From Apostichopus japonicus (taxonomy: Eukaryota; Echinodermata; Holothuroidea; Aspidochirotida; Stichopodidae): DNA of 60,000 nucleotides. Shown piece by piece: positions 13,389 through 26,300 of the stretch. How positions within the stretch are numbered: position 1 is the first letter of the stretch; each line of letters begins with the position of its first letter. The notes below the pieces were generated by a model. That model had not been told where the DNA came from. It saw only the letters and a list, made by a program, of their open reading frames with translations, and did no database searches. The stretch is from NCBI RefSeq assembly GCF_037975245.1, contig NC_092570.1:9821501-9881500 (forward strand), read 5' to 3'. A program made the translations under genes and the position numbers.

Positions 13389-15441
13389 ATGGTCAATTCC
13401 ATGATAAGGTCAACATCATACCAAAAAATTTAAAACCATTGTACATTAAAATTGTATAAGTTTCCAATAAATAGAATACTTGTAGTTACTAAAAATAATA
13501 TTTTCACCCCCGAAACATCATTTGTTTGATTATGGGGTCGGTAATAACAAATGGTTCCCGTTGTAACTAAATTATGAAAAATACAGTGAAATTTAATTTT
13601 GTGCAGATTTGTAAATAGTAATCATAGGTATCATCAGTTTTTTGGACTAATTATATTTGCTATAGCATAGTGCTCACTTAATAGCTTCAATTTTTTTTCG
13701 ACATCAAGGCATTAGACAATAGTGGTGAATTGAAAACACCCTCGATTTACTGTCACGCGAGTCACAAACTTTACTGTTTTTTTTTTCTCCTTGCCTGCAT
13801 AATAGTTTTACTCCAAATAATGAATATCAAGTATTTACATAGATACCAAAAGGATTACTGAATTTTCCTTTCCAGGAGATATTCAAATTTTGCGGAAAAT
13901 CACCCTTTACGAATGTCACGCGAGTCACGCGAGTCACGTCAATTCAAGATTAAGTTTCTACCTATTTACTGTGTGTTGGACTAATTATATTTGCTATAGC
14001 ATAGTGCTCACTTAATAGCTTCAATTTTATTTTGACATCAAGGCATTAGACAACAGTGGTAAATTGAAAACAGTAAACACCCTCGATTTACTGTCACGCG
14101 AGTCACAAAATTTACTGTTTTTGTTTTTTTTCTCCTTGCCTGCATAATAGTTTTACTTCAAATAATGAATATCAAGTCTTCACATAGATACCAAAAGGAT
14201 TACTGAATTTTCCTTTTCAGAAGATATTCAAATTTTGCAGAAAATCACCCTTTACGAATGTCACGCGAGTCACGTCATGCGAGTCACGTCAAATCAAGAT
14301 AGTGTTTCTACCTATTTACTGTGTGAAAATTACAGGGATGTTATAGTTTGATGAATGAATCACTGATTAAAGATATCATATATGCATTCCCCTTTCATTA
14401 GGCAACTTGAATAATATGGGCACACATACTGTAATGCAACTAATTATAATAATTTCATTTGAAATATCAGAATTTAAAATCATGAATATTTATTCGCAAT
14501 ATTATGCCTATTTTATCACCACATTTGGAAAGCTACTGTAGCACATGTCATTGATTTTTTAGTATCATACTAAAACATAATGGCAATGCCATGTGCTATG
14601 ACTTGACAACCTTAAGGTTTTAACTGCTCAATCATTCCCAAAATCCTATGAGCGAATGTATCTTCTCAAATATTACACTTTTGGTTTATTCAAATATGAC
14701 AAATGAGAATGGTAATTTGAATCACATTTTGATAGATCTGTTTCTCCTATAACTTTCAAATGAGTGACTTCAACAGACTAAATATTGTTATAAATATTAA
14801 TTGACAAGATATATTGCCTGAACAACTGTACTACCCGTACAGTATATTACCTACTGTCTGCAGTCATGAAGGTAACTCGGGACATTAATATCATCTGGAC
14901 ATTCCCAAGGGAAGTACCTTTTGGACACTTTCTAGACCAATGAATGTTATATTTCACTATGCAAGATCAATACCTTCGATTCACTACTGCATTTGGTCTA
15001 GAACTATCCGTAAAGTGAACTTGACACGCGAGTCACGTTTTCTTGTCACGAGAGTCACAATACATCTTCATCGTTATTTTCATGCGTTACAACAATTTTT
15101 CAAAGTTGCATAGCAATTGACATAGAGGTGTTTTTCAACTTCGGTATGATTATAAAAAGTGATTGGAAAAATTTTAATAAGACATAAGAAATCGAACATT
15201 TGTGTGTGCATTCTGATTTTTGCTAAAAGTAACTGTCACGCGAGTCAATTTAGTTTTTCGCCAATTTCACCCCCAATACTTGAGGTATAAATATTTTTTC
15301 TCTACTATTGTAAGCATTAAGGCGTTCCTTCACTGCTACATGAATGCTTTTCTCCCAGGTAATTTCTTTATTTGTTTAATGCTATCAAATAGAGAGGAAT
15401 TTTAGTAAAAATGTCATGCGAGTCACCATGGAATTGACCAT
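13389..15441. mobile_element. about 2-kb non-autonomous TIR element with CACGCGAGTCAC motifs
   Basis: The outer ends are perfect 15-bp inverted copies: ATGGTCAATTCCATG at 13,389-13,403 and its reverse complement at 15,427-15,441. Inside, a roughly 334-bp unit is tandemly duplicated (starting near 13,644 and 13,978, each with GGACTAATTATATTTGC). A TGTCACGCGAGTCAC motif, intact or with one or two changes, recurs about ten times (near 13,754, 13,917, 13,926, 14,093, 14,260, 14,272, 15,025, 15,042, 15,235 and 15,412). No transposase is visible. The motif clusters could be transposase-binding subterminal repeats. No clear target duplication is seen, and the family is unknown to me. Confidence 0.55.
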
Positions 15442-15544
15442 TTACATTTCTCTGTTCCTCTTTCAACCCTCCTCCTCATCGCTGTGGTAACACTTGATCA
15501 GTAAAAGATTGAATTAATGAATATTAAAGGGCTTCTGATAGGAA

Positions 15545-15640
15545 TGTTTATATGGGATATGATCATAATAATATTAATAATAATAATAATAATAAGTTCT
15601 TAATATAGCGCCAAATACCAAAAAGCCTCTAGGCGCTTTA
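15545..15640 (-). mobile_element. 3' tail of a LINE/SINE, minus orientation
   Basis: An AAT microsatellite is followed by TTCTTAATATAGCGCCAAAT and AAGCCTCTAGGCGCTTTAAT. On the minus strand this reads as an AAAGCGCC...GGCGCTATATTAAGAAC tail plus a TTA repeat, the standard 3' end of CR1/L2-like elements. The A-rich sequence up to about 15,800 may belong to the same insertion. Confidence 0.6.
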
Positions 15641-17493
15641 ATACAAAACCTAAAAAAATTTTAAAAAATAAAAAGACAGAGAAATAAAAGGAATAAAAAG
15701 TCTAGAAAACACATAAACGAAAATCAAACAGTATGTAAATATGAACACAAAATCTAAAACACAAGAAGACTATAAAACAGACCAAAACCTATAAAAAAAA
15801 ATTATGTTGCAATAAGCAGCTTCCAATAAATAAATATAAAGTGGTCTATTTTTTATGCATCTGTATGCTTGTGTACATACTGTACACACATAGTACAAGT
15901 CTGTGAACAGTAAACATGAGAAAACAATGTTAAGATTAACAACCCCATGGCTTCTTCAGACAATCCAGAAACTTTACAAAATTGATTTTATTTACTGCAC
16001 AATCTACTGTACATAGCAGGTTATCAACTCAAACAGGAAAGCTACAGCCTGTTTCCAAAAACTTTCCTAAGTTTGTACTTTCTCTAACACAATCATCAAT
16101 TTTATTTCATCCTTAAAGAACGTTTTATTATCCTTAAACAAATCACTCTTAACTGCTACAAGAGATGCTACGATCCCTTTTCTGTTTAATGTTTAGTATC
16201 TTCATGAAATGCAGATTATAGAAATAACATATATACTGCACTGCATACCATGACAGCCTCAAGCTGCATGTGAATTCATTATAATTTCAAATGGTGAGTG
16301 ACTGTGAGGTACAACACCATCTGGATCGAAAGCACTTGGGACTACAGTACAATATGTCTGAGTATTAAAGGGAGTGAAGACTTGCGCACAAAGAAATATC
16401 TGATGCAGCTAATCTTACCTAGTTTCGAATGAGGTGTAACAGAAGTGTTACACCACCATCGATCCCAGAAAATACACACACAGCTTGCTACCGTCGATAA
16501 TTAGACACTAGTGTACAGTCCATACATATACAAGTACGGTCAATACCCACAACACAGTGTACATAACAGCGATGGACATCTCAGGTCTAGCTAAAAAATA
16601 TTAACAGGGTATCACGTTTCATTACTGCCTGCATTTTGTAGTGACAAGCAAAACACTTCACTTGCAAGCAACGGAAAGTTAACTTTTTCAGAGGGCGGCA
16701 CCAGGTTTGGGGCGAGTCTTCAATGCCTTTAAAGACATTGCAAGACAAGAAAATGAAGATGGCCGCTATCAGAAATCAAAACACAGTACTGCAACTGGGA
16801 CAACAGCTTCCACAGTGTGTTACGTGAACTATTAAAAAGTCTGATAACAATCATAACATGTAATTGTAATGAATTGCACAGAAGGGTCATTTTTATGGAG
16901 CTCTTCTTCTGCCCCTTGTGAATTTGAAGAAATCAAAACTCTATTCTGGACCCTTTTGAGTCAAAGTTAGAAAGATGCATTATTAGCTGTGTCTTTATTC
17001 TCTACGGTAATACGCATTTCAATTCACAAAATATCAAAGGTAAGCTCTGCCTTGGATCCACATGTAGTATGAAGTTCAACCAAGCTTACTGTAGCTCTGA
17101 AGATTATCGAATTTACATGGTTTTCAGACCTTGATCTCAGATGACCTCAAATGATCTTTGAATTCTACAAAAGATGCTTGCATTCACTATTAAAGGTAGA
17201 TTATTATGAATTTCATACTGTAGGCTCTTCTTTGAAAGTAATCATGTTAACAAGATTTTCAGACTTTGACCTCTGTTTAACTCAAATGACCTTTGACCAG
17301 CACAGAAAAAGAATAAGACTTCTTACAATCACTAAGGTGGATCAACGTCCTCAATATGGAGTGAAACTACTGTACCATCTTCTGTACAGTATTTTTCAAG
17401 TTGCAAAGAATCAAAACACAATGAGCAAAATCAGAAGGATGCAGGGTTCATGCCACCATCTCTATGCATTGACAGATTACCATACTCCAACAG

Positions 17494-17871
17494 CAGAGAT
17501 GCCAACCTCTTGACACAAAAAAACAGACTGAATATCCTAAAAAATCAGATTGTGGAGAGAAAAATCAGATTTTCACGAAAACTCGACACTACCACTGGCC
17601 CGTTGGCCCCAGGCCAGTAAAATGTCAGAAAAATGTTTTACTGGTAAGAACGGTCAAGTAAATGTTTGCTTTTTCATTAACATTTATTGAGAAAATTATA
17701 AAGCTGCCGACTCCGCGTATTTCCCGCCCATTTAGGCTCGTTGTTCAACATTTTTTTTTTTTTTTTTTGAAAGATGAAAAATTGTATTTTCAATTGGGCA
17801 ATATCGTATTATCGTATTTCACTTGTTTTAACGTACTAAATACGATAAAATCGTACTGTTTGGCATCTCTG
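17494..17871. mobile_element. 378-bp MITE with CAGAGATGCCAA ends
   Basis: The left end CAGAGATGCCAA and the right end TTGGCATCTCTG are perfect 12-bp inverted copies. CAACAG lies immediately outside both ends (17,488-17,493 and 17,872-17,877), a candidate 6-bp target duplication. There is no coding capacity. A T17-type run and CGTATTATCGTATTTC-like repeats lie in the right half. The CAG termini are hAT-like, although a 6-bp duplication is shorter than the 8 bp usual for hAT. Confidence 0.75.
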
Positions 17872-18436
17872 CAACAGACGTATAGGTATTAATACCTGAA
17901 AGCTAGCATCAACAGGCAGCACAACTGTGCTACTACCCCAGACACAGGCTCATAGTGCAACAGACCATTTCCATTCCTGGAACTGCATGGTAGTCATTTG
18001 TTTTTCTGGGATTGCTATCAGCAAATATAATACCAGTTTGGTGTAATAAATTTGTAAGACGACCAGTGTAAACCTACCAGCATTTCTTGTATTTAGTTCT
18101 TGATATCATGAGTGATAAACTTGTCTGAATAATATGAAATACACAACTTTCACAGCCTGATTTTACACATATGACTGGATTAATTACTCAAGAGATATTT
18201 GAAGCAAAGCCACTACTGAATACATTGATGTACTGTACAGTGATCATGGGGCGTAAAGACCATCAGCTCCCTTTGCAGCTTGCCCACTGTGAAAGTACAT
18301 TGACTGTCATTTGCCAACTGAAACCTCATCAATTTTGTCTGAAAAAGTGAGGATGTTGAAAAAAAATTTAACAAATTAAGACAATTAGAATTTCAGCTCA
18401 GGGACCTAGCAAACCTCCCATCCAGTATGGCAGAAA

Positions 18437-19060
18437 GCTACTGTACCTGTGATGTCAAAATGTTGATGTGTCTGTCATATATGATGGAGCTACCTGTGAT
18501 GCATATTGTTGTGTCTGTCATATATGATGGAGCTACTGTACCTGTGATGTCACAATTTTGTTGTGTCTGTCATATATAATGGAGCTACCTGTGATGTCAT
18601 AATATTGTTGTGTCTGTCATATATGATGGAGCTACTGTACCTGTGATGTCACAATTTTGTTGTGTCTGTCATATATGATGGAGCTACATGTGATGTCACA
18701 ATTTTGTTGTGTCTGTCATATATGATGGAGCTACCTGTGATGTCACAATTTTGTTGTGTCTGTCATATATGATGGAGCTACCTGTGATGTCACAATTTTT
18801 TTGTGTCTGTCATATATGATGGAGCTACATGTGATGTCACAATTTTATTGTGTCTGTTATATATGATGAAGCTACCTGTGATGTCACAATTTTGATGTGT
18901 CTGTCATATATGATGGAGCTACCTGTGATGTCAAAATTTTGTTGTGTCTGTCATATATGATGGAGAGCTCTACATGTGATGTCACAATTTTGTTATGTCT
19001 GTCATATATATGATGGAGCTACCTGTCATGTCACAGTTTTGATGTATCTGTCATAAATGA
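18437..19060. repeat. 47-bp minisatellite, about 13 copies
   Basis: Consensus unit: GCTACCTGTGATGTCACAAT, TTTGTTGTGTCTGTCATATA, TGATGGA (47 bp). I count 13 successive units. Three of the first five carry a TGTAC insertion, giving 52-bp units, so early units alternate in a higher-order pattern. Each unit holds TGATGTCA, a CRE-like octamer. It lies inside the carrier intron between 13,086 and 20,179. Such arrays are likely to vary in length between individuals. Confidence 0.95.
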
Positions 19061-19262
19061 TGACAAAATATGCAGTAATTGTAGTATAAAACAAAAGTGT
19101 CAAACTTACTGACAGTGAAGTATGTAAACATACAAAAGCTACCTTCTGATGTCACAGTTTTGATGTAAAGTATCTGTCATATATGATGACAAAGTATGCA
19201 GTAATTGTTGTATCAAACTAAAGTGTCAAGTGCTTACTTACAGTGAAGTATGTATACATACA
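19017..19262. repeat. about 125-bp tandem duplication at the minisatellite edge
   Basis: The last minisatellite unit plus its right flank is duplicated: 19,017-19,137 and 19,138-19,262 each run from GCTACC through ATGCAGTAATTGT and AAGTGTCAA to a GTATGTA.ACATACAAAA end. The duplication therefore arose after the array had met unique flanking sequence. Confidence 0.8.
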
Positions 19263-19717
19263 AAACATGACTTGTTCGATGAGGAGGCTAGAAGAAATGA
19301 GTTATAGATAATTAAGAGAACTGATCAAATTCATTAATGTAGGCAGTCTATCAGGACATTAATTTGGCTCACCTACTTACACAATATACTGTACAGTGAA
19401 TTACATTTTGATGCTCAGGTGAATGGAATGATGAACCCTTCCATTGCAAGTTAGTTGTCTAAATTTTGAATTTCTTCTGAAATCTACAGTAATAACACAT
19501 GAATTTAAAACTGTACACACGTCCCTTTCATGGTTTGAACAGAGCTGTGCAATCTGTGGGACACAATCACATCCAGGGCAAATCCTGTGAGTTAGGTTTA
19601 CACACTACAATCAAGTTCAAGGTGAAGGTACAAAACAGTGAAAAATATATTATTAGATAATGCATCGTTGCACATGTATGCAGTTTAAAAAAACTGCAAG
19701 GGAAAACAAGGGAAAAC

Positions 19718-19900
19718 TTCTCTCCATCCCTTGTCTACTAATCCCCTTACATCTATCTCATTTTGTTCATCGTGCTCATTAACCTGTCTGTATTCTGTGC
19801 GTGTTTTTGTCCCTTCTGTTACTGTTACTTGTCATTTGGCTTTTGAAGAAGATCTTGCTAGGATCCAAACGTCAAGCCAACTTTCTTTTACACATAAAAA
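19718..19900 (+). repeat. dispersed repeat, copy A (inverted to 30,111-30,288)
   Basis: Reverse complement of 30,111-30,288 at high identity over about 180 bp. Shared landmarks are TCTGTGCGTGTTTTTGTCCC, TTGAAGAAGATC and a GATCCTGCTAGGATC-type palindrome. I do not recognise the family. Both copies lie in introns of the same gene and on the same pre-mRNA, in opposite orientation. Confidence 0.85.
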
Positions 19901-20178
19901 AACTTACAAGTACTTTTCCAAATTTCTCTGACCCTTTTATATTCTATTTTGCATGGCATGCATGATCTTGTGCACTTGTAGCACAATTTGCCATCGTAGC
20001 ATAGTGTACAATGAGCTGGTCAGTCCTCATATAATATGGGTACCATCAAAGGGATGTTCAATTTAATGCAATCTCCCTAACATGAATGTCACAAAACCAC
20101 TTTAAAGGAGAGTAAGTGGACCTTTCTTTAATTTATTCGTGACCTCACTACGCAGCTTTGAGTACACACTTCATTCAC

Positions 20179-20359
20179 CTTCAGGACATCTGTTGGGGTA
20201 CAGACAGCCGATGAGAGGATTCCAGCAGACACACCACAAATCACATTGACTAGCAACGTTTCATCTTCTGGGTTCTCCACTGTTAACCTCTTGAACATAT
20301 GGTAGCAGCCTATCTTGAGCGTGCCATAAGATGCTTGTCTTAACAGTGCTGGCCGGATT
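20179..20359 (-). CDS. mitochondrial carrier, helices 2-3 exon
   Basis: Encodes [20 protein letters not shown], then MFKRL..., then [23 protein letters not shown]. [16 protein letters not shown] is the hallmark of the UCP/KMCP1 subgroup, and PTDVLK starts the second carrier signature. The minus-strand acceptor is TTTTGTAG/AATCC and the donor is CTGAAG/GTGAAT. One base completes a split GG/A glycine codon from the previous exon, and the exon ends in phase 0, so it joins directly to VRMQAQG. Confidence 0.95.
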
Positions 20360-23300
20360 CTACAAAAGATAAAAGATGGAACACAGCGTTCTAAGACTTC
20401 TGTAAACTGTTTAAAGGTACTGTATACTAAGACTGGTTGCAGTTCATTTCAATTCCATTTCATTTATTTGTTTTGCCACAACAACATAACAATACTACAG
20501 TATAATATAGATCTGCATGTAGTCAACAGGAATCCTTGAGAAATACAACACCACGCAGGAAAGGAAGAATTTTACAAAATAAGGAATCAAGAGAAATGAG
20601 TAAGAAATTAAAAAAACATATTCTGTGTACCTCTGTGTACAGTGCACACTTAAAATAGAATAACTGAACCCAATAAAATGAGACAGCAAATAACTGACAG
20701 TAAGACTTGAATGTATTTAGCTAATCAATATTCATCTGTATTTATATTAAAAAGTGAATTAAGCAGCTCTTACCCAATCTAGAGTAATTTAACGCAATAA
20801 TAATTATAACTATATCATTTCTCCCAACATGTAAGGTTTCCTTATCTGCAGCTAAACCCTGAAACTGGTAGCACCTACTGTACACAGCTATGTATTTTAA
20901 CTATGGTACTGTAGTCTACAGCTATAAATTCAAAATTCAAAGGTTCATCGACATTGCAACATTTACTGTACGGTACATAATAGTGAGCCTACAGTAATGG
21001 CTATAACTGTACTAATGTGTTAATAATTTTACACACCCTGCTGTTAGAGCTGTTGAGTTCTTGATTATTAAATACTGTACTACTGTACCTGTCCAGTTAA
21101 AATGAGGTAAGTATTCACACTGCTACAGTACTGTAATGTATAAACACTTAAAGCCCATTCAGTACTGTAGGTTACCATAATGTACATAAAACAGTCAAAG
21201 ACAACTTTGAAGCAATATTATTCAATTGCCATTTGCTTCACATATTATAACAATCATACACTAATTACAATATAATTACTACAGTGTACAGTAAATGAAC
21301 TAAGTTACATACTGTATTGCAATGACATTATAGACTAAATATATACTTGCAGTCAATAATTCCAATATCAATATTTCCATTATGTCCTTTGATCCACAAT
21401 TCTTTATCAACAAATCATATACTATAGAACAAATTAACGTTGAATGATTTTTGTTGATTATATATATATATACAGTGACTAATGTGTATATGCTCTGATA
21501 TACTATCAAACATCAGATACCAACCATACAAGCAAACTACAGTACACTCCAAATGTAAACAACATACAGTAGCTTTAAACCTATAGCTAGATTCACTATT
21601 AACACAGTATACTGTAGGTTGTGGTTCCTCCTCAGTAATTCAGATGGCCGAGTAGGGGTTGAACGACGAAAAATTAAAGTAAAAAATCAATTCCTTTTGA
21701 AGCCCATTACTGTACATTGATTCAGTGTGGGTTGTTTTTGTTTTGTTGGTTTTGTTTTCCAATCCGTCCAAGTTAATAATTACTTTGACTCTTCCTAGGA
21801 ATCAGTTAAAATAGCTTATCTGCATATAATACAGTAATCATATAAGGTTAAATTCAGGGCAACCAAACACTCGATTTGCGATACGCATCAGTCCACAATT
21901 TTAGATATAACAGTATGTAGAATTATTGATATGGTACTCAGCATGATTCCCCTACCAGTATGTATCTACAGTAGATATTAGTCGACTGCGCCTGATATTT
22001 GAATTCTGTTTCTAGTTTCATTCATACGTATTTACTGCAACTCATCTGTCACCAGACAAAGTGACTATGAAAAGGAGAGAGTTTCTAAAGACACCTACTG
22101 TACCTGCATGATTGGAATTTTAAATATCATGACTGAACTATAACCAGACATTCAACAGAGTTATGTCATTCAACAATTTCAAAGTTTCCATCTCGTATCA
22201 TTCTTTCTGCAAAGGGCACACAAGTCTTAAGAGTTGAAAACCAATTTCTAACAAATGAAAGATACTGTATGCACGTATTTCAGTTTTTAATTGACTGGGC
22301 TGGCAATTATGAAACTTGAGGTTGTTACAAATGTATATAGAAACCAATGAAATCATTTATCAAAATTTGGCTAATTTGTCAATCTTAAATTGATGGATCT
22401 TCTGTACTGAACAGTAATTACTAAACTGTACTGCTGCCCTTTCAAATGGATAGATAATTCATTTTTATCACATTACTAATCAAATCCGCTGCTATTTGGT
22501 GTACTGTTGATGACAGGGAAACCATAAAACCAAACACCATGAGATTGAACTATGTAGTACAAGGTAATGCATAATGTTATATTCAAATTGCAACACAGGA
22601 GAAAAAATCTTCAAGTAAGGTTCATTGACGGCATGACCCAGACAGTATATACTGTATGTTAATAAATATGTCTGTCAGTCCTGTACAAAACTCTGTCTCA
22701 TGCAAGGAGAGATGTATTCTGGGAGACTATTGGTAGTTAAAATGTAGTAGTATTGTACAGTTACAAGCACATAATTACGATAGCTGCCTTCAGTACCTAG
22801 AGTGTACCATACAGCCACAGAGAAATTCTAGAATATATACAATTTACATACAGTTGAGCCAGCTGGCAAAGTTGAGCTGGCATACAGTACCTCCACTGTA
22901 GCAACAATCACTCACGCTACAGTAGTGTTATAGTAACAGTGTAAAAACTGCTGCTGCATAAATGTTTATAACTTACAATAATTCATACTTTTTCAATGAA
23001 AATCATTGGTTAGGTATAATATTACACTAGTACAACTTCATGAATAGGTGGACATGACCACCCTGTTTTCCAAAATTGTCATATGTGTAAACAAATGTAT
23101 GACATACTGTACATAGTATTTGAATTTTCCAAAATGTTGATATTAGCACACTTTTTATTTTACAGGTTACTACATAAATAAATCATTATTAAGTTTTCTG
23201 CAATCTTGTTTACTTAAGTACTTGCATTCAAGTTTCAACAAATATGAACAAACTTTGTATTCCACTCCAGCAACCTACTGTATAATTAACGCTTCCTCAA

Positions 23301-26300
23301 ACTTTCAACCTGTAAAAAAAAAATATATATATATATATATTTTACATTTTGGGATTATGCAGACAGGAATGAAATAAAACTTGTATATTTGCAAATCATA
23401 CTCCCAGAGGCATATTACAGTAGTGTGCTGGCATCACTAGATTATATACATTAACATGATATTATTACAGTAGTGTAGTGTGCTGGCATCAACATTATAT
23501 TACTACAGCAGTGTAGTGTGCTGGCATCGCTAGATCATATACTGTATACAGTACTGTACATCGGTTGCGTTGGTTTGTTAGACATCAGTTGGCTTGGTTT
23601 GTTGAAGAAACAGTGATTGATACTAAAATATTAAAGACATTACAGTATCCATATCAAAATTAAGTAAACTGTTAAGTACCAACTCAATGTTGTGACTGCT
23701 GAGTGTTGACATATATTTGTGGACACGTGCCATAATGAAGAACAAAGCCAGAGAGAACCTAAAACAAAAACTGAATGATTGCATCTGCTTCAACAGACGT
23801 ACACAATTGTTTTAGTGTTTTGTTTACTTTAATGAGCTCTCACTTTTGATGTTTGTTTCCACAAAGAATATGGATTTGTTCCCACATAAATTATGGCACT
23901 TTATACCCAAATCTAAGTAATCGCTTTTGAGATCTTTAAAGAATATATTTGTGAATTTTATACCCACTAGACTTTGACAAGTGTGTGTGTTCTGTATTTA
24001 ACATTTTGCTTTATTCCCTTAAAAATTTGTAGAATCTTAATTTCACTTCTATTAAGTTAATGTAACTGACAAAGAAGTATTGATTGCCTATACTTATTAT
24101 TCCAGACACATGTATTAGTTAACCTACAGAGTAGTTTCTCTTCAAATACTAAATTTATGTTTATGTACATTAATCCACAATATGATATGAGCATGGATCA
24201 TGGATGTTTTCCCAGAGCATAGAAATGTACGTTAGATATACACTTACTGTTCTTATTTCATGAAGTATAAAGTCCCTCTCTTGTCATATGTGACACACAG
24301 TAATATCAATGTGGTGACATTCGTTATATAATATTAAAAGTCAAAATCACTTCGCTGAATCACAGCTGGGTGCAACAAATCTTTCTGAGTAGGATGTATC
24401 TAGCACAATTCAAAATTTCCCTCAAAATGGCAACATTTCCAAGTATTTCTTTATTTAAGAACAAATTTCAAATTCAATGTGTTTAAACAGCAAACTTGAT
24501 TATTAAACTTCACAGAATGTAACGAAGGCAAAAAAAATCTCCTTTCAAGAGTTATGCTGTTACCCCACCTATTAATATTCTTATTTCATATATTTACGTG
24601 AATTTTGAAAATATTTTTTCTCTATAAATGAATGTTGAAAATATTTAGAATTGAAAAATAATGAAAGTTTGCTCTGAACATTACACTGTCTCTAGTACAG
24701 TATTTTGCACTTGAAATGTTAAAATTCCTTACAAGGCATCATAACATTACCATGGATTTGCCCACTAACTGTTAAATTCTGTAACTTAGTTCTATAATAT
24801 CAGTTTTCTCATCCAAAGCCCTACATACTTCTAGAGTTACAGTATATTATACAGTAGTACTGTACATTACCACTGTAGCGATTGAAGAATGCTATCATCA
24901 TGTATTCAGAATTGCTAATTCGTTGTCAAAATTTAATTCACAAGTCTGTCTCCTCTTGACATGTGAGAGGACTTCAGTGTGCACCGTTTGATTGGTGCGA
25001 AGAAGTAGCGTACAAGGAGCAATTTCAATTTGATTAAATTCAAATTAAACGTAAGGGAGGGATGTTTCATAGAACACAAACTGTACAACGATGTTCTTGA
25101 CAGATGACATTTGATTCCTCTAACTTTACAGTACACACGATATCTCATCACATATAGACAGTACAGTATGTGTTATTGATTCTCATCACAAATTTTCATC
25201 AAAATTATCATTTTATTTTTCTTCTCATAATTTATCCACTAATAAGAAGGTCTCTTCATTGCAAAGGTGCTAAACACTGTGTTTGCCTTCTTTTGTTTAC
25301 AGTATAGTCTACTATGTACAGTATATCAAACCACACACAGAGAAATGATGCAGTTAAAGCATACAGAACTTAATAAATACACAATGTGTCAATTTAATAG
25401 CATCCATAACAGTATGTACTGTCAGAACATAAGAAGCCTCATGTACTGTAGTCAATACTGTACGAATCAGAAGGAAACCAAAAACTTTCCTCATTTTATT
25501 AAGTGAAGTCAATGATATTTTTTAATTATTACTGAGTTACTAACTGTTCTTGTTCAAAGCATTCATCGCACATACTGTATGCGCGATCATACAGTATGTC
25601 TAGATTGCAATAGTGCAATACTGTACGTCACATACTGTCACCTTAAAGGCATTTCTATATAAGTACTGAGGTGATTGCATATAAATTGTAGAAACTGGTC
25701 AAAATACAGTACAAGTTACAAAGTTTTTCAACTTAGCGAATGCAACAGTACAACAATTGGATTACAGGAAACTTAATTCAAAGTACTATTACAGTACAGC
25801 TTGAATCAATTTTCCCCACAGTTTTACTGTGAGAGTACTGACAGTACAGTACTGTAGTTGTTGGTCTCATTGCAGTTGGCTTTTACTGCACATTTGGTAC
25901 AAAACAATGAAATTCTAACACCTTTAATACATACATACACTGACTCAACGGAGTGTCACTGGGGCTTGACCATTGAGGAATCAAAGTTGACAATCAGAAT
26001 CTAAATAAAAATTTAACAAAGTGTGAGTCCACACATGGACATAGACATAGTGTTACCACTACAACACTGCCTACCACAATGATGATGCTTGTAGCAAGTA
26101 CTGTCATGAACAACTACGATGACAATGTCAAAGATATGATCAACAGTGAATACTCTGACTGTAGTGAAAGTTAATAAATCCTAAACTTTAGCAAGTCCTG
26201 TCGGTCAAATGCCCTTGGTCTTGATAGACTGTATTGAACAATACAAGTTCTCAGTCTGTTGAAGGTAAACCATTCAGGTACAGTAGATTGAGGCAGATCT

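Noticed and set aside
16683-16740. Minus-strand 16-codon frame MSLKALKTRPKPGAAL
   Set aside because: Complete ATG-to-stop but inside a carrier intron, without any partner or family; too short to support.
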